This document shows positions 22,800 through 33,894 of a stretch of 64,000 nucleotides of DNA, one piece after another (position 1 is the stretch's first letter; each line of letters begins with the position of its first letter). Source of the stretch: Ischnura elegans (Eukaryota; Arthropoda; Insecta; Odonata; Coenagrionidae); NCBI RefSeq assembly GCF_921293095.1, contig NC_060254.1, forward strand, positions 6,944,001 to 7,008,000, read 5' to 3'. Below the pieces are notes generated by a model. The model did not search any database and was not told the DNA's origin. It saw only the letters and a program-made list of their open reading frames with translations. The position numbers and the translations under genes are program-made.

Positions 22800-23470
22800 A
22801 AATCTGAAATTTTTCCTCAACCGACAGAAGGGAAATAGCGAGAAATAGCAAATGGATTTAAAAAGGCCGCTCTCTTCCCTAAATGCATGGGTGCGGTCGA
22901 TGGGAAGCACGAACTAGTAATGAGATTTTCTCGTGGTGGCTCAATGAACCTTATCGACAAGGTCTACTTTTCCATTCTATTGATGGCAGTTGCCGATTCA
23001 GACTACATATTTACGTATACTGTTACGTATTGGCGTTAGGGGCCTGTAGAAAAGAAGGCGACTCATCCGTTTTTCAATCAACCACTTTGTTTGAAGTTGA
23101 TGGTCAGCAAGAAATTGAATATTCCCCCCCCCCCCGCTTCCCCTGAAACGCTACCAGTAGCGAAGATTTTCCATTTCTACATGTGATTGGTGAAGAATTT
23201 TCGCTGTCAGAAAATGATACGACCATATGCAGGACGCAATCTTTCGGAAAAAAGCGGGTATTCAATTGATGTTTGTGCCGAACACGAAGAAACGTTAAAT
23301 GTGCATTCGGTTTTCCGTGAAATAAATAGACAATTTTCCATAGATCCTGTTATATGTCGAAGCAATACGCGAATGACATCTTGAAGGCATGAGTGATTCT
23401 TCATAATGCAGGGCGACTGAAAGATGAGCGCAGATCTGAAGAAATATACATTATACATGACCCAGTTATT
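22800..23470 (+). pseudogene. PIF/Harbinger transposase, decayed
   Basis: Translating the plus strand and allowing frame changes gives IANGFKKAALFPKCMGAVDG followed by KH, then VYFSILLMAVADSDY, then FLHVIGEEFSLSEN, MIRPYAGRNLSE, an arginine-rich NVKCAFGF block and VILHNAGRLKDERRSEE. These are the DDE nuclease landmarks of HARBI1-like transposases: GAxDGKH with the first catalytic Asp, D-x-DYxF with the second, and the GDE/LHN blocks towards the C-terminus. The order is complete from the first Asp on, but at least four frameshifts and several stops separate the blocks. Family role: DDE transposase recognising TTA targets. Confidence 0.8.
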
Positions 23471-23627
23471 GCATGAAGTAAACAGATTTCCATGTTGCCG
23501 ACCGACAAGTACAGCAGTCACCATAAGAGATCGTTTAGCAGGCTACTTGTAGGTCCTGAGTGGGCTTTGTCATGGAAAAGGAATAAAATATCTATATATA
23601 TAAAAGAAATTCGAAAATCGTGTTAGT

Positions 23628-23771
23628 TGTAGTAAAATATCAGTTTCAGTAAAAACCTAATCAAGGTTTTATTCAGCAAGAATAACACAGTTTAAGTAAA
23701 CAACTTAAGTGTTGCCACGACAAATACAATTATTAAAATTAAGATCAACAACATAGTATGTTTATACCACA
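23628..23771 (-). repeat. 3' LTR of the Gypsy element
   Basis: 144 bp, nearly identical to 28417-28563; in element orientation starts TGTGGTATAAAC and ends TTTTACTACA. Confidence 0.93.
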
Positions 23772-26700
23772 TTCACCCCCACTAAAAATCGATTAGTATC
23801 TGATGTAGTCATTTAGATAAGCTGGTAGCCTTCGCTGCCGTCCACGTGGAGAACCTTTCTGTGGAGATGGACTCTTGGGTTGTTCAGAGACACTCTTACT
23901 CGAATTAGGTATGCCCTTATCTTGCCCTGTCTCTTCATCGCATGAGGAGTTTTGTGATGTCAGTTCTCCGGAGTCAATAGATGGGCTCAAGGGAGGTCCG
24001 TCAAGCTTGACTGGGAAGTCCCCTCTTGGAGCCAAATGTCTAATGGAAACACTTGATTCTTGCCCATTGGGAAGCTTTACATATGCATAGTCTGGATTTG
24101 CCTCTATTAATTCGACCTCCTGAACAATCGGGTCATACTTGCTGTGCCGCAAATGGTTTTTCATTAAAACTTGACCTGGTTTAGTTAACCATGTAGGCAA
24201 GGAGCGACCATTGAAAGATCTCCTGGGATGAGTGAACATACGTTCATGTGGGGTAGCATTTGTTGAGGTGCACAACAGTGATCTAATAGAGTGAAGTGCT
24301 GACTGAAGCACTTCTTCCCATTGTTCTGTCTTTAACCCTTTTGACTTTAAGGTCAAAAGTACAGTCTTCCATATTATTCCATTGTATCTTTCGACCTGAC
24401 CATTTCCTTGGGGGCTGTAGGCAGTAGTTCTACTTGTAGCAACGCCTAAGGAGGTGAGAAATGATTTCAGTTCATGTGACATGAACGAAGCTCCTCTGTC
24501 GGAATGTATATAAGCTGGTGTACCAAAGAGCGAAAACACCATAGTCAATACTCTCACAACAGTAGATGCCGAAATATCTGTACAAGGAAATGCAAAAGGG
24601 AACCTTGAATATTCATCAACAATAGTCAGTAGAAAACGGTTCTTGGATGAGCTAGGTAAGGGTCCTTTGAAGTCTAAGCTTAATCTCTCAAATGGAGAAG
24701 TTGCCTTTATAAGCTGCCCTTCATTTCTACAGAATCGAGGTTTTAATTCATTGCAGCAGGTGCAAGAATTAATCACTCCTTTAATTTCTTCTAGTGTGTA
24801 GGGCAGGTTTTTAGCTCTAACCCAGTGGTGCATTCTTGTTACACCCGGATGACATAAAGCATCATGTAGTTCTTTGAGGTTCATTCTTCCCTCTAAGTAG
24901 GTACTTGCTGTAATCCTCGACATTGTGTCTGCAGTTGTGTTTTGGTTGCCTGGTCGGTAAACGATATCGAATTTGTAATTAGCTAATTCAAGTCGCCATC
25001 TCATAATTTTCTCATTCTTTATTTTACTTGAGTGATACTGATCAAACATGAAGGCAACAGACCTCTGGTCAGTGATGACCTCAAAATGTCTTCCGATAAG
25101 GTAGTGTCTCCAGTTCCTCAGTGATTCCACAATAGCATAAGCTTCCTTCTCAACAGAGGAATGTCTTTGCTCAGCTGCATTAAGTGTCCTAGAGAAAAAG
25201 GCAATGGGACGTTCGGCTTGACTCAGGGTGGCCCCAATGGCAAACTCTGAAGCGTCAGTTTCTACTCGAAAAGGTGTATTTTCTTCTATTGCAGAGAGTG
25301 ATGCCTCTGCTACATCTTTCTTGAGTGAATTGAATGTTGTCACAGCTTCTTCAGACAGCGGGAATGGTCCTTTTACCAGAAAAGGGCGAATCTTCTCTGA
25401 AAATTTGGGAATCCATCGGCAATAGTGAGCAAACATACCTAAGGTTCTCTGAAGGGCTGGCATGTCATTTGGGACAGGTAGGTTCATCAAAGGTGCAAGC
25501 CTATCCGGATCAGGCTTTATAACTCTATCTTCGATCAGATATCCTAATATTTTCACAGATTTAGTTGAATATTTACATTTATCTTGGTTTAATGTCAGAT
25601 TATACTTTTCTACTGCACCTAAAAATCTTTCCAAATTTTGGTCATGTTCCTGTTGGTCATGGCCGCAAACTGTTACATCATCTAGATAAGGAAAAGTACC
25701 TTTGAGCTTTTCTTCCTTGATAATTCTGTCAATGTTTCTCTGGAAAGCTGGGACACCGTTAGTTACCCCGAAAGGAATTCTGCGGAACTGGTAAAGTTTT
25801 CCAGCAGCTTCAAAAGCAGTATATGGCTTATCTGATTCTAGAATAGGTACTTGGTGATAGGCACTCTTGAGGTCAATGGTGCTGAATATCTTGTATTGTG
25901 ATACATTCCGTACCAACTCCTCTATTCTTGGGAGAGGGTAGGCATCAAGCATTGTAAATTTATTAATAGTTTGTGAGTAGTCAACTACCATCCTAGGTTT
26001 ATGATTTTCTCCCTTAACTACAAAAACTTGAGCACGCCATGGTGAGTTACTAGGTTCTATTACACCTTCTTTGAGCAATTTTTCCACTTCAGCAGCGATG
26101 AATATTTTGTCGGATTCTGTGTGACGTCTTGACTTAGTTATGACGGGTTTGCAGTCTGGTGTGAGATTGGCAAATAGCGATGCTGCTGGAACTCGAGCAG
26201 TAGCTAGTGAACAGATTTTAAGAGGTGTTTGTTCTCCATGGAATTCTATTTCTACAGATGAGTGACTCTTCAGAAGATCGTGCCCAATCAGGAAGTCAGC
26301 ACACAGATTTTTCATGATTAACACCTTAATATTTGCATATGTATAGGTCTGAATCTTCAAGGTCAGCGTACCACATCCAGTAACATCAGAACTCAAAGAA
26401 GAATTAGCCATGGTTATCTTACCGGAGTAAGGCTTAACGACTATTCCGCATCTCTCCACAAAACGTTCATTCAAGAAACTAAGAGAACTTCCAGTATCGA
26501 TAAGTGCATTTAGTTCCACTCCATTGATCAATACCTTAGTCATGGATTTTTGAAGGCATAGAGGTGCTGTTACTGCAGAAGCCAGAAACGACGTAGAAGC
26601 TGTTGAATTTGTAGATGAATGTTTAAATCTTGATTTACATACTTTTTGGTAATGTCCTTTTTTTCCGCAACCTCTACAGATAATATCCTTTGCTGGGCAA

Positions 26701-27125
26701 GAGTCCCTTGGGTGCCGTTTGTTACCACAAAAGAAACATTTTTCAGATCGTACCAAGGCAGCTGATGTTGTTGTAGTATCTTCAGGGCTATCTTCTCTAT
26801 GGTCAGCAGCAGCAACAGGAGTTGAATCTGCTGTATTCAGATAAGACGCTGAATGTAGCTCAGCCAGCTCAAGTGACCTAGCCTGGTCATGGGCCTTCTC
26901 TAATGTGACGTTGGTGTTTTCCAGTAATCTTTCTCGAATACGAGAGCTCTTGAGGCCTCGTATGAAAGAATCCCTTATGTACTCATCTTTATATTTATCA
27001 GCTGTTACTGCTTGAAATTCACAATCTTTGCTCATTTGTTTTAATACCTGGAGATATTCATCGACTGATTCACCCGTCTGCTGAGTTCTAGATGCTAGGC
27101 AGTGTCTTGCAAATATTTCATTTCG

Positions 27126-28142
27126 CCCAGATAGCACAAAGTAAGTGAGTTAACCGTTTCTTATGGTTTTCTTACGGAAAAAATTGATAAGCAGCTTATC
27201 GTAAGCTAAGGGACTTATATAAGGCAAGGGTAAGACGTTAGGGACGTTTAGGTAAGGAATGCCGTCAAATATCCTCAGGCAATGTAAGTCACTTCTGTTG
27301 GAGCGCCAAAGGCGGCTGAACAGCGTACTACACATGCTACGCGGCTCATCTTGACATGAATTTAAAGGCTATTGGGGAAATGTAGCGAGTTTTTATAAGG
27401 GCTGAACAACTGATAACAGATTTTCCCGTAAATAGAAAAAAATTAATAACTGCAAGCAACCGGCTAGTGAAGATATAAAGCATAATACAAGTACTCTATC
27501 CATGCGGCGGAAAGAAAAAAAAATAACATCACGGGGATCTGAACGTATGACCCTCGGAACCGAAGTACTATACGCTAACCACCACACCACGGCAGTTGTT
27601 GAGTTGGAGAGGTGTAGTTACTAATTAAATATCCAATTATGTAAAAAAAAACATGTTTGGCATGTGCATGAAAAACTGAATTTATTCAAGGTCCATACAT
27701 TTTAACATTTATGAATTTTAAATTATGGTTTGATAACCCGATGACTACAATACGTATATTAGATGTTCCTTCCGGCATTTCTATATTATTCTACGTTGGT
27801 ATTCTTGTGAAATTGTGTTTTTCTTACGACCTTCGTTAAGCTATCAGTTCATAAATGTGAATGATTTTCAAATTATGGCGGTATGATGTTATTTCTCCTC
27901 ATAATATAGAAGCGCCAATAATAAAAACATTGTTTTAATGCATAAAGGCCTTAATTAACACTCTGTAACGATGGGATAATAACAGCATCTACGGAAGTGC
28001 TGAAAGTTTGGCATCCATTTTGCCATTACTCTGGATGTTTGTCGCCCTGGCCGTAAGAAACCCATAACAAGCTTACTTGAGAAGCGACTTCCTTATTTCT
28101 TCCTTTCACCTTATCTCAATGACTTATAATGTGCTAGCTGGG
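27126..28142 (-). mobile_element. CCC-ended non-autonomous DNA transposon, copy A (1017 bp)
   Basis: The element begins CCCAGATAGCACA and ends TGTGCTAGCTGGG, which are inverted repeats, and is flanked by TCG on both sides (27123-27125, 28143-28145). A related copy lies in the opposite orientation at 44708-45885. It contains no transposase. On the minus strand at 27597-27533 it carries a tRNA-like segment with A and B boxes, also recognisable in the other copy. The CCC...GGG ends and 3-bp duplication best fit the CMC (CACTA/EnSpm-like) group, but this is inference. It sits inside a Gypsy element with nearly identical LTRs, so it moved very recently. Confidence 0.85.
27533..27597 (-). promoter_or_regulatory. 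tRNA-like pol III boxes inside the CCC-ended element
   Basis: Minus strand: GTGGTGTGGTGGTTAGCG (A-box-like) and CGTTCAGATCCCC (B-box-like) with tRNA spacing, followed by a T-rich run. The equivalent segment in the 44708-45885 copy (45263-45330) is more diverged. It is either an old SINE insertion fixed in the family or a captured tRNA-like promoter. Confidence 0.5.
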
Positions 28143-28416
28143 TCGTTTTGTGATATATAATGAATCTAGTATTTTGATGGCATCTGAGTAGTTTTCTGAG
28201 TCACTAATATACCGAAAGACGTTAGCAGATACATAATTGCAGAGTAATTGCAGTTTACCATCTTCTGAAACCTTGTTCACTTGGCCCAGGAAATTAGCAA
28301 ATGTTCTTTTCCAGTGTTTCCACTTCGATTCAGCACCCACATGTGAAGGGTCAGTATCAAATCTTTCTGGCTTTAAAAGCTGTTCCATCTTACTAAAGAA
28401 TTCTTGCTGAATAAAT

Positions 28417-28563
28417 TGTAGTAAAATATCGACAGTTTCAGTAAAAACCTAATCAAGGTTTTATTCAGCAAGAATAACACAGTTTAAGTAAACAACTTAA
28501 GTGTTGCCACGACAAATACAATTATTAAAATTAAGATCAACAACATAGTATGTTTATACCACA
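28417..28563 (-). repeat. 5' LTR of the Gypsy element
   Basis: 147 bp, nearly identical to 23628-23771. A 12-bp-arm hairpin (CCAAGGCCCTTA / TAAGGGCCTTGG) lies just outside it at 28564-28592. Confidence 0.93.
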
Positions 28564-28607
28564 CCAAGGCCCTTATATACTAAGGGCCTTGGTTAGAACC
28601 CTATTGT

Positions 28608-28755
28608 AAATCCCTACAGGGAAATTCCCTACGGGGAATTGGCAATGGGGATTTTCCCCGCAGGGAATCAATCCCCGCAGGGAATCAATCCCCGCAGGGA
28701 ATCATTCCCCGCAGGGAATCAATCCCCGCAGGGAATCATTCCCCATAGGGAATCC
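28608..28755. repeat. Left palindrome array of the 2.4-kb element
   Basis: At least eight imperfect units built on TCCCCGCAGGGAATCA, each nearly its own reverse complement. Confidence 0.9.
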
Positions 28756-29387
28756 TGGGTACATTGTGTACAAATTGTATTCTAAATTTTCATTGCAGAT
28801 ATAACCGAGAGTAATGGATAAATACCCAATACAAGTATAACATTTCACTGACTTCATTGGAAGTTAATTTCCCTTAACATTCAATCACTTAAGCTTTTTT
28901 ACATTAGAGGCAACACATACCTTAAAGTACAACTAATAGTTGAATAATTACTCCAAAATTAATGGGCCAGAACCTGCAGGGAATCATTGAATTTTATTAA
29001 TTTTAGGCATATCATTAGATGCCTAGTAAATACAAAAATACAATCAAATAATGAGGAAATTATACTGTAACCTAAACATTGTATCCTCAAAAACAGAGTA
29101 GGATTTATTATAATGTAAAATATTGTGTGCTTTACACTGATTTCCTTCACTTCATTTTCTAAATGCTCTGAACAGTCTGAGGAATAACTACAGGCACTCT
29201 CTCAAAATGATAAATCCAAGTTTTCACTGGAGGTACTATCACAAACGTCACATTCAAAATTATTGGCAAGGATGGGTAAAGCAAAACACTTATTTTCAAC
29301 TTTTATTGGAGAAGTTGATCGAGATTGATGAACCAATTGATCGAGAACAGCCACTTCTTTGTTCCTGTTTGATCTTATACTTCATCT

Positions 29388-29700
29388 AAGTTTGTACCCT
29401 CTTTTCTGTAAAAGTTTTTCACTTGTGTTAGGAATAATGTGGTCCTCTAGCATCAATGGATACGAATTTTCTTCATCAGCCTTCTCGTTACCATTTCCGG
29501 GGAAAGCATGTTCCTTTTGCACCTCCTTGGGCTCTTCATGCTCCAGCAGGAGAATTTTTCTCTTCCTAATTACGGGACAGTCTGGAGAGACTGGGATGCT
29601 CTCATCCGGGCAATCTTATACATGTGGCGTCACTGTTTTCTTTATCATCAAAGGACCTTACATCATTTTCCAGTGCATGTAGTTTTCTGCATTCTCTTCC
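29388..29700 (-). pseudogene. Coding remnant inside the 2.4-kb element
   Basis: After an acceptor-like CCTTACAG the minus strand reads GRECRKLHALENDVRSFDD and KENSDATCIRL; with one frame change it continues PDESIPVSPDCPVIRKRKIL, an acidic stretch and TSEKLLQKRGYKLR before a stop. Composition is clearly protein-like (charged, no internal stop over about 73 codons after the shift). I do not recognise the family. It may be what is left of a gene carried by the element. Confidence 0.4.
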
Positions 29701-29885
29701 AACTGTAAGGCATTAGTGAAAATTTTACTGAAGACACAAATCAATACCTAAATGATAATGTTCATCTTAAATAATTATTGGATTGAAATTAGGGATTCAT
29801 AAATCGTATTACTCGTGAAAGAGTAGATACACAAATTTGGTGATTTCTATCGAATAAAGAAAATGTTCCATTTACTTACATTTAC

Positions 29886-30100
29886 CACTTTACATTCTCA
29901 GCACTACTATGCTGAAAAAGGCACCTTCCTCAAATCTCATCGTGCATCTTAGAGCCACTTTTTCCGGCGTTGATTTCATGGTGACTGAGAAAGTAATCTT
30001 CCAATCCCTTTTCCTAGTCTCCACTGCGAAACACGTATTATTTTCCTCTTCCACAGCGTAATTCGATGTAAATTTGCTTGTAAAAAACAAGATTTTCCAG
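29886..30100 (-). pseudogene. Possible upstream exon inside the 2.4-kb element
   Basis: A 66-codon frame with VEEENNTCFAVETRKRDWKI and KVALRCTMRFEEGAFF ends near GAGAATGTAAAG, a plausible splice donor. It lies upstream, on the same strand, of the remnant at 29388-29700. No family recognised; the two could be exons of one captured or ancestral gene. Confidence 0.3.
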
Positions 30101-30514
30101 CACAGATAGTTTCACAAAATACAGTAACAACGAATGTAAACACAGTTTCGATAGTTTCGATTTTGTTTCGATAGCGATGGCTAGTAAGATGGCCGCCGGC
30201 CGTTCTGGCGGAAGTTTCGAAATACGAATTTTAATCCGTCATATTTAAATAAGTACGTGATATAATGGGTAAAAATTTGTAAATTAGGTGTATTATACGC
30301 CAAATATATATTTTCCGTAGTTATCAAAAGTTGTGCAAATACTTGGTTGTCGCTGTTTGCACATTTTGTAGCCTAGAATGATATATGGGTGACCACATGC
30401 ATACGATACATACCATTTTTCGAGTAATTTAATTCAATAATATAAAAATTATACATAAATTACCCATCGTTTAAATTTAAACGGAAAACTCCTTTGACAT
30501 AGGTAACATTACAT

Positions 30515-30687
30515 CATGGAATATGGATTGAATCCAAATGAATTCCATGGTACATTTCCTTGGTAGTTATGATGGAAACTTCTACATGAAATCCATCTAT
30601 GATCCATGTGGATTCCATTCCTTATATCCATCATGGATACATCCATCACTTTTCCACCATGGATTCCATGAACGAGTGTTGTCTGGG
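30515..30687 (+). mobile_element. Fragment of another CCC/GGG element with CCATGG palindromes
   Basis: A cluster of imperfect ATCCATGGATTCCATG palindromes ends with GAACGAGTGTTGTCTGGG, the layout of a right terminus of this group. The matching left terminus is not seen. It lies inside the 2.4-kb element next to its right array. Confidence 0.5.
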
Positions 30688-30696
30688 CAGTAAGGA

Positions 30697-30958
30697 ATTA
30701 TAATTCCCTGCAGGGATTTCTAATTCCCTGTTGGGAATTCTATTTCCCTGTAGGGAATTCTAATTCCCTGTAGGGAATTCAAATTCCCTATAGGGATTCC
30801 ACTATATCATACAGGGAATCGATATTCCCTGCAGGGAATTATATTTCCCCATAGGGAACCTCAATTCCCTATAAGGAAAAATAGATCCCTATGGGGAACT
30901 AAGAATCCCTGCGGGGAACTACAGGGAATTTCAATTCCCTGCGGGGATCAATGGGGCA
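30697..30958. repeat. Right palindrome array of the 2.4-kb element
   Basis: About a dozen imperfect units of AATTCCCTGCAGGGAATT type. Confidence 0.9.
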
Positions 30959-31690
30959 TTTTCAATAGGGAACACTTATAACTCGAGAACGGCTGCACCG
31001 ATTTTAGTGACATTAGGCTCTTTGGCTTCGTCTCATCCCCGGATAACATATAGGACATTAAAAAAATAATAAAAGTTCACAAAAAAAATTCAACTTTATC
31101 TTAGAGATATGTTTTTAGGAGTTGATTGTTAAGACTGTCAAAAAAATAAGATTTTTTCCCGTTTACCAATGTATTGACTGATCTTTTTAACAATAAAAAA
31201 AATTTAAATGCTCAAACATGTTAAAAATATTAAAGTAATGTTAAAATAGTATTAAAATAATTGAATTAGAGGTAAGCTCTTGTCAGCTCGAATTGAGTTG
31301 TCAACAAACACTTAACTACCGTGTGTGTAAACACATCTCCAAGCAATTGTTGATTATCTGTAATGTCCGTGTACTCTGCATGAATTCAAATCTTTTAACT
31401 TTGTAATAAACGAAAACTAAGTCACCAACTATCTATCTGAATATTTAAAGTCCTTGGACGCACCCTGCTTACCACGGCACGATTTACAGCTAAAGGTAGG
31501 CTCTGTGTTCATGATCTTTCGAAACCTAAGCCAACCAAAACTATACAACGGAACGTGTTTGGTTGTTAAAAAACGGTGACAATGAAAGTGATTCACGCCA
31601 CTATACACTATAAGGAGAATTCAAAGATGAGGAAGTTCTCAATCCGAAGATTCCATGATCCCAACTTATATGTCCTTTTGACTTAAGCGT

Positions 31691-31800
31691 ATTCAATTTC
31701 CAATTCGTGTTGCATTCGTGATAACGATTAACAAATCGCATGGTCAGTCTTTCAGTTTTTTAAATGTTTGTTCTCATGTGTCAGTGAAAACCCATGATTT
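31691..31800 (+). pseudogene. Helitron helicase, C-terminal fragment
   Basis: The plus strand reads IQFPIRVAFVITINKSHGQSF followed by SFLN, matching the last conserved motifs of PIF1-type helicases in Helitron Rep-Hel proteins (F-P-x-R-x-A-x-x-x-T-I-N-K-S-Q-G-Q). Sequence after it is degenerate. It supports the Helitron reading of the flanking termini. Confidence 0.75.
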
Positions 31801-32674
31801 TCTCATGGTAAATAATATGTGGTATGTTAACGAGTCGGTAAACCATCCGCTGTATTTCTTCCTTTGCTTCAAGAGCGCAGCTAGGAATAAAGGATAGGTG
31901 CAGCTAATACTGGCGGGTCTGTAGGGTATAGAAAACTCGCCAAGGTAAGCAGGAGGTGTGGGGGCCCTCCCCTGACATTTTTTAGGATAAAAGGTTCAAA
32001 GTGGTTCAAGGTTTTGCGGCTGTGAGAACAGTTAAATATTTTGTGACTCATCCGTCCCCCTAATATTAATAACCAAATGTTTTATAAAAAGCTGAGCTTT
32101 TGGGGGGTTTTAACCCCCAAAAACCCCCCTCGCTGCGTGCCTGCTTTGCTTCGCTATTTTTATTTAGCTTCATTCGCTTTATCTTGCGCCTGATAACAAA
32201 ACAAAAACTGTTGTTTATCAGAAGGCGCTTGACGCAAGACATTAAACCCGAATGTGTAGGGCACACCGTGGTGCGTTTACGCATGCCGCACGTTTACGCA
32301 GTGCATTTTTTCCAAACAGAGATACTATAACTGGCGCGCCTAAAGTCATTTGATACGAATGCTACTTCATAGGGGCTTTTCTTGCACTATTTTGAGCATC
32401 AGTCAAGCGTCGGTCTAGCGTTGCGTTAACCTGCCCCGTGAACGATTCAAGTTTACTCTGCGGACTTCGACCTAAAAACATTTTTTTACGGTTAATAACA
32501 CAAATAGCCAACAACTGAATGCGTATACTTTTTATTTCATCAATATTTTCTCATTTAATTTATAATAAATCAAATATGATTAAAACGATACAGCCGCTCT
32601 CTATTTATAAATGGTGCAACTAAACTATAATTTCATTGAATTTTAGGCGGTACGAAGTTCGCCGGGTCAGCTAG

Positions 32675-33890
32675 TTATATATAAGTCCTGAATATTATAT
32701 AAGTACGTTATAAAATATTGACTTCCCCACTTTGCGTTATCCTTTCTCATCAATAAACAAATCATTTTCTTAAAATTTCCACGCTTCTCCCCATGCTTAC
32801 TGTTGTTACAGCTAGTCTTTAAAGCAATCTGCAACCTTGTCCCACAGGGAAGGCATACTCTTTACTTAGTACTTCGATCAGGGTTGTTATATAATATTTA
32901 AAAATGTAGATTTTCGGGAACAAAACAGAACCACAATTGAGAGTGATTACAGAACTATGAAAGACGTGAGAAACGACACGACTGAAAACCATCTCCCTTC
33001 CGGCACCGGCAAAATAAAACTACGTGGGCAAGCATACGTAAATCCATACAGCACGAACGGTCGCAAACTGGCATATAGGCCGTGATTTACCCGTGTTTTA
33101 TCTCGTGTAAAAACCGTTATTACCCGAGTAGAACTGGAATAAATCTCGTGTATTTATGGTCTTATGTCCGCCACAAACCGGATAATACACGTGTATGCGC
33201 AAGGAAAGCAATTGGGGGACTGTTGTAGTTACTCAATCCGCCACCAGGGGAAAGCCTTCTTGAAATAGTGTACTGAATGACCAGAAGATGGCAGTAACCT
33301 CGCAATCGGCGGCAAATTCAAATGCGGAATCGAGCGCGCCTGGGATCGCCGCCTACTGTGGAGACTTGATGTCATTTAATAATGAGGCACCCGATATTTG
33401 CAATTCCAATTGATAAGAAACCCATATACGGAACCCACAAAACAACATCGCCTACAAATTGGCCCTTGTACCGTAACATTCAGTCAACTCGTCTTCCAGC
33501 CAAAAATTACTAAGTGACAGACATTTTCCTGGTATTCAAAAACTATTGCTATCAATTTACCCATGACCTACATTGCAATCATTAGTACAGCTGCCAATGG
33601 TAGATGAAAAAGGAAAACGCCCTAAAAAAAACCACCTTACTGTATTGGTAAGAATAATATTAACAAAAATGAATCCATCTTGCATGATCAATTCAATCCT
33701 AGTCAGTTAGCAACCAAATGATATAATAATGCATAATAATAACATTAACTATCCCTAACTTAACTATACCAAATAAACAGGTAAATAACGAAGCTTGCTA
33801 AAAGATCAAAATTAACAAACAAACTTCCACACCATTAAACATACCATAAGACTACTTATACTAAAGAGGTAATAAGGAAAGGCAACACAT
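32675..33890. other. No recognisable gene
   Basis: Contains a cluster of CGTGTA/TACACG palindromes at 33089-33200 after TTTACCCGTGTTTTATCTCG, which could be one end of another CCC-type element; the partner end is not visible. Confidence 0.3.
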
Positions 33891-33894
33891 TAGT

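Larger units (their letters stand above)
23628..28563 (-). mobile_element. Gypsy (Ty3-like) LTR retrotransposon, young, with nested DNA transposon
   Basis: LTRs of about 145 bp (23628-23771 and 28417-28563) start TG and end CA and differ essentially by one 3-bp indel, so the insertion is recent. A purine-rich tract (AGTGGGGGTGAA) adjoins the 3' LTR. Internal parts in order: gag with zinc knuckles, DTGS protease, reverse transcriptase with YLDD, RNase H, and integrase with HHCC and DDE motifs. No envelope gene is seen. The pol region looks whole. The gag region is interrupted by a 1017-bp CCC-ended transposon (27126-28142). Outside the LTRs, TTAGT precedes the left LTR and TTAGA occurs 30 bp beyond the right LTR; a target duplication is uncertain. 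Confidence 0.93.
28599..30970. mobile_element. CCC-ended DNA transposon with TTCCCTGCAGGGAA terminal arrays (2372 bp)
   Basis: Left end CCCTATTGTAAATCCCTAC, right end CATTTTCAATAGGG, flanked by AA on both sides. Next to each end is an array of imperfect copies of the palindrome ATTCCCTGCAGGGAAT (28608-28755 and 30697-30958). The interior is AT-rich with short coding remnants on the minus strand (29388-29700, 29890-30100) and, near the right array, a fragment of another CCC-ended element. No transposase is recognised. The terminus CCCTATTG is shared with the 53499-55512 element although their arrays are unrelated in sequence. Confidence 0.8.
23591..32674 (+). mobile_element. Helitron, split by later insertions
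   Basis: The proposed 5' end is TCTATATATATAAAAGAAAT at 23591 after an A. The 3' end is GCCGGGTCAGCTAGT: the terminal CTAG (32671-32674) is followed by T and preceded by a GGCGG...TCGCC hairpin (32647-32662), the standard Helitron 3' structure. The segment from 30971 contains AACTCGAGAACGGCTGCACC, a sequence I associate with insect Helitrons, and a helicase remnant at 31691-31800. Insertion of the Gypsy element and a 2.4-kb CCC-ended element splits it. That both ends belong to a single copy is inference. Confidence 0.55.

Noticed and set aside
28608-28755. CRISPR array
   Set aside because: Units are self-palindromic, abut without unique spacers, and lie in a eukaryotic transposon.
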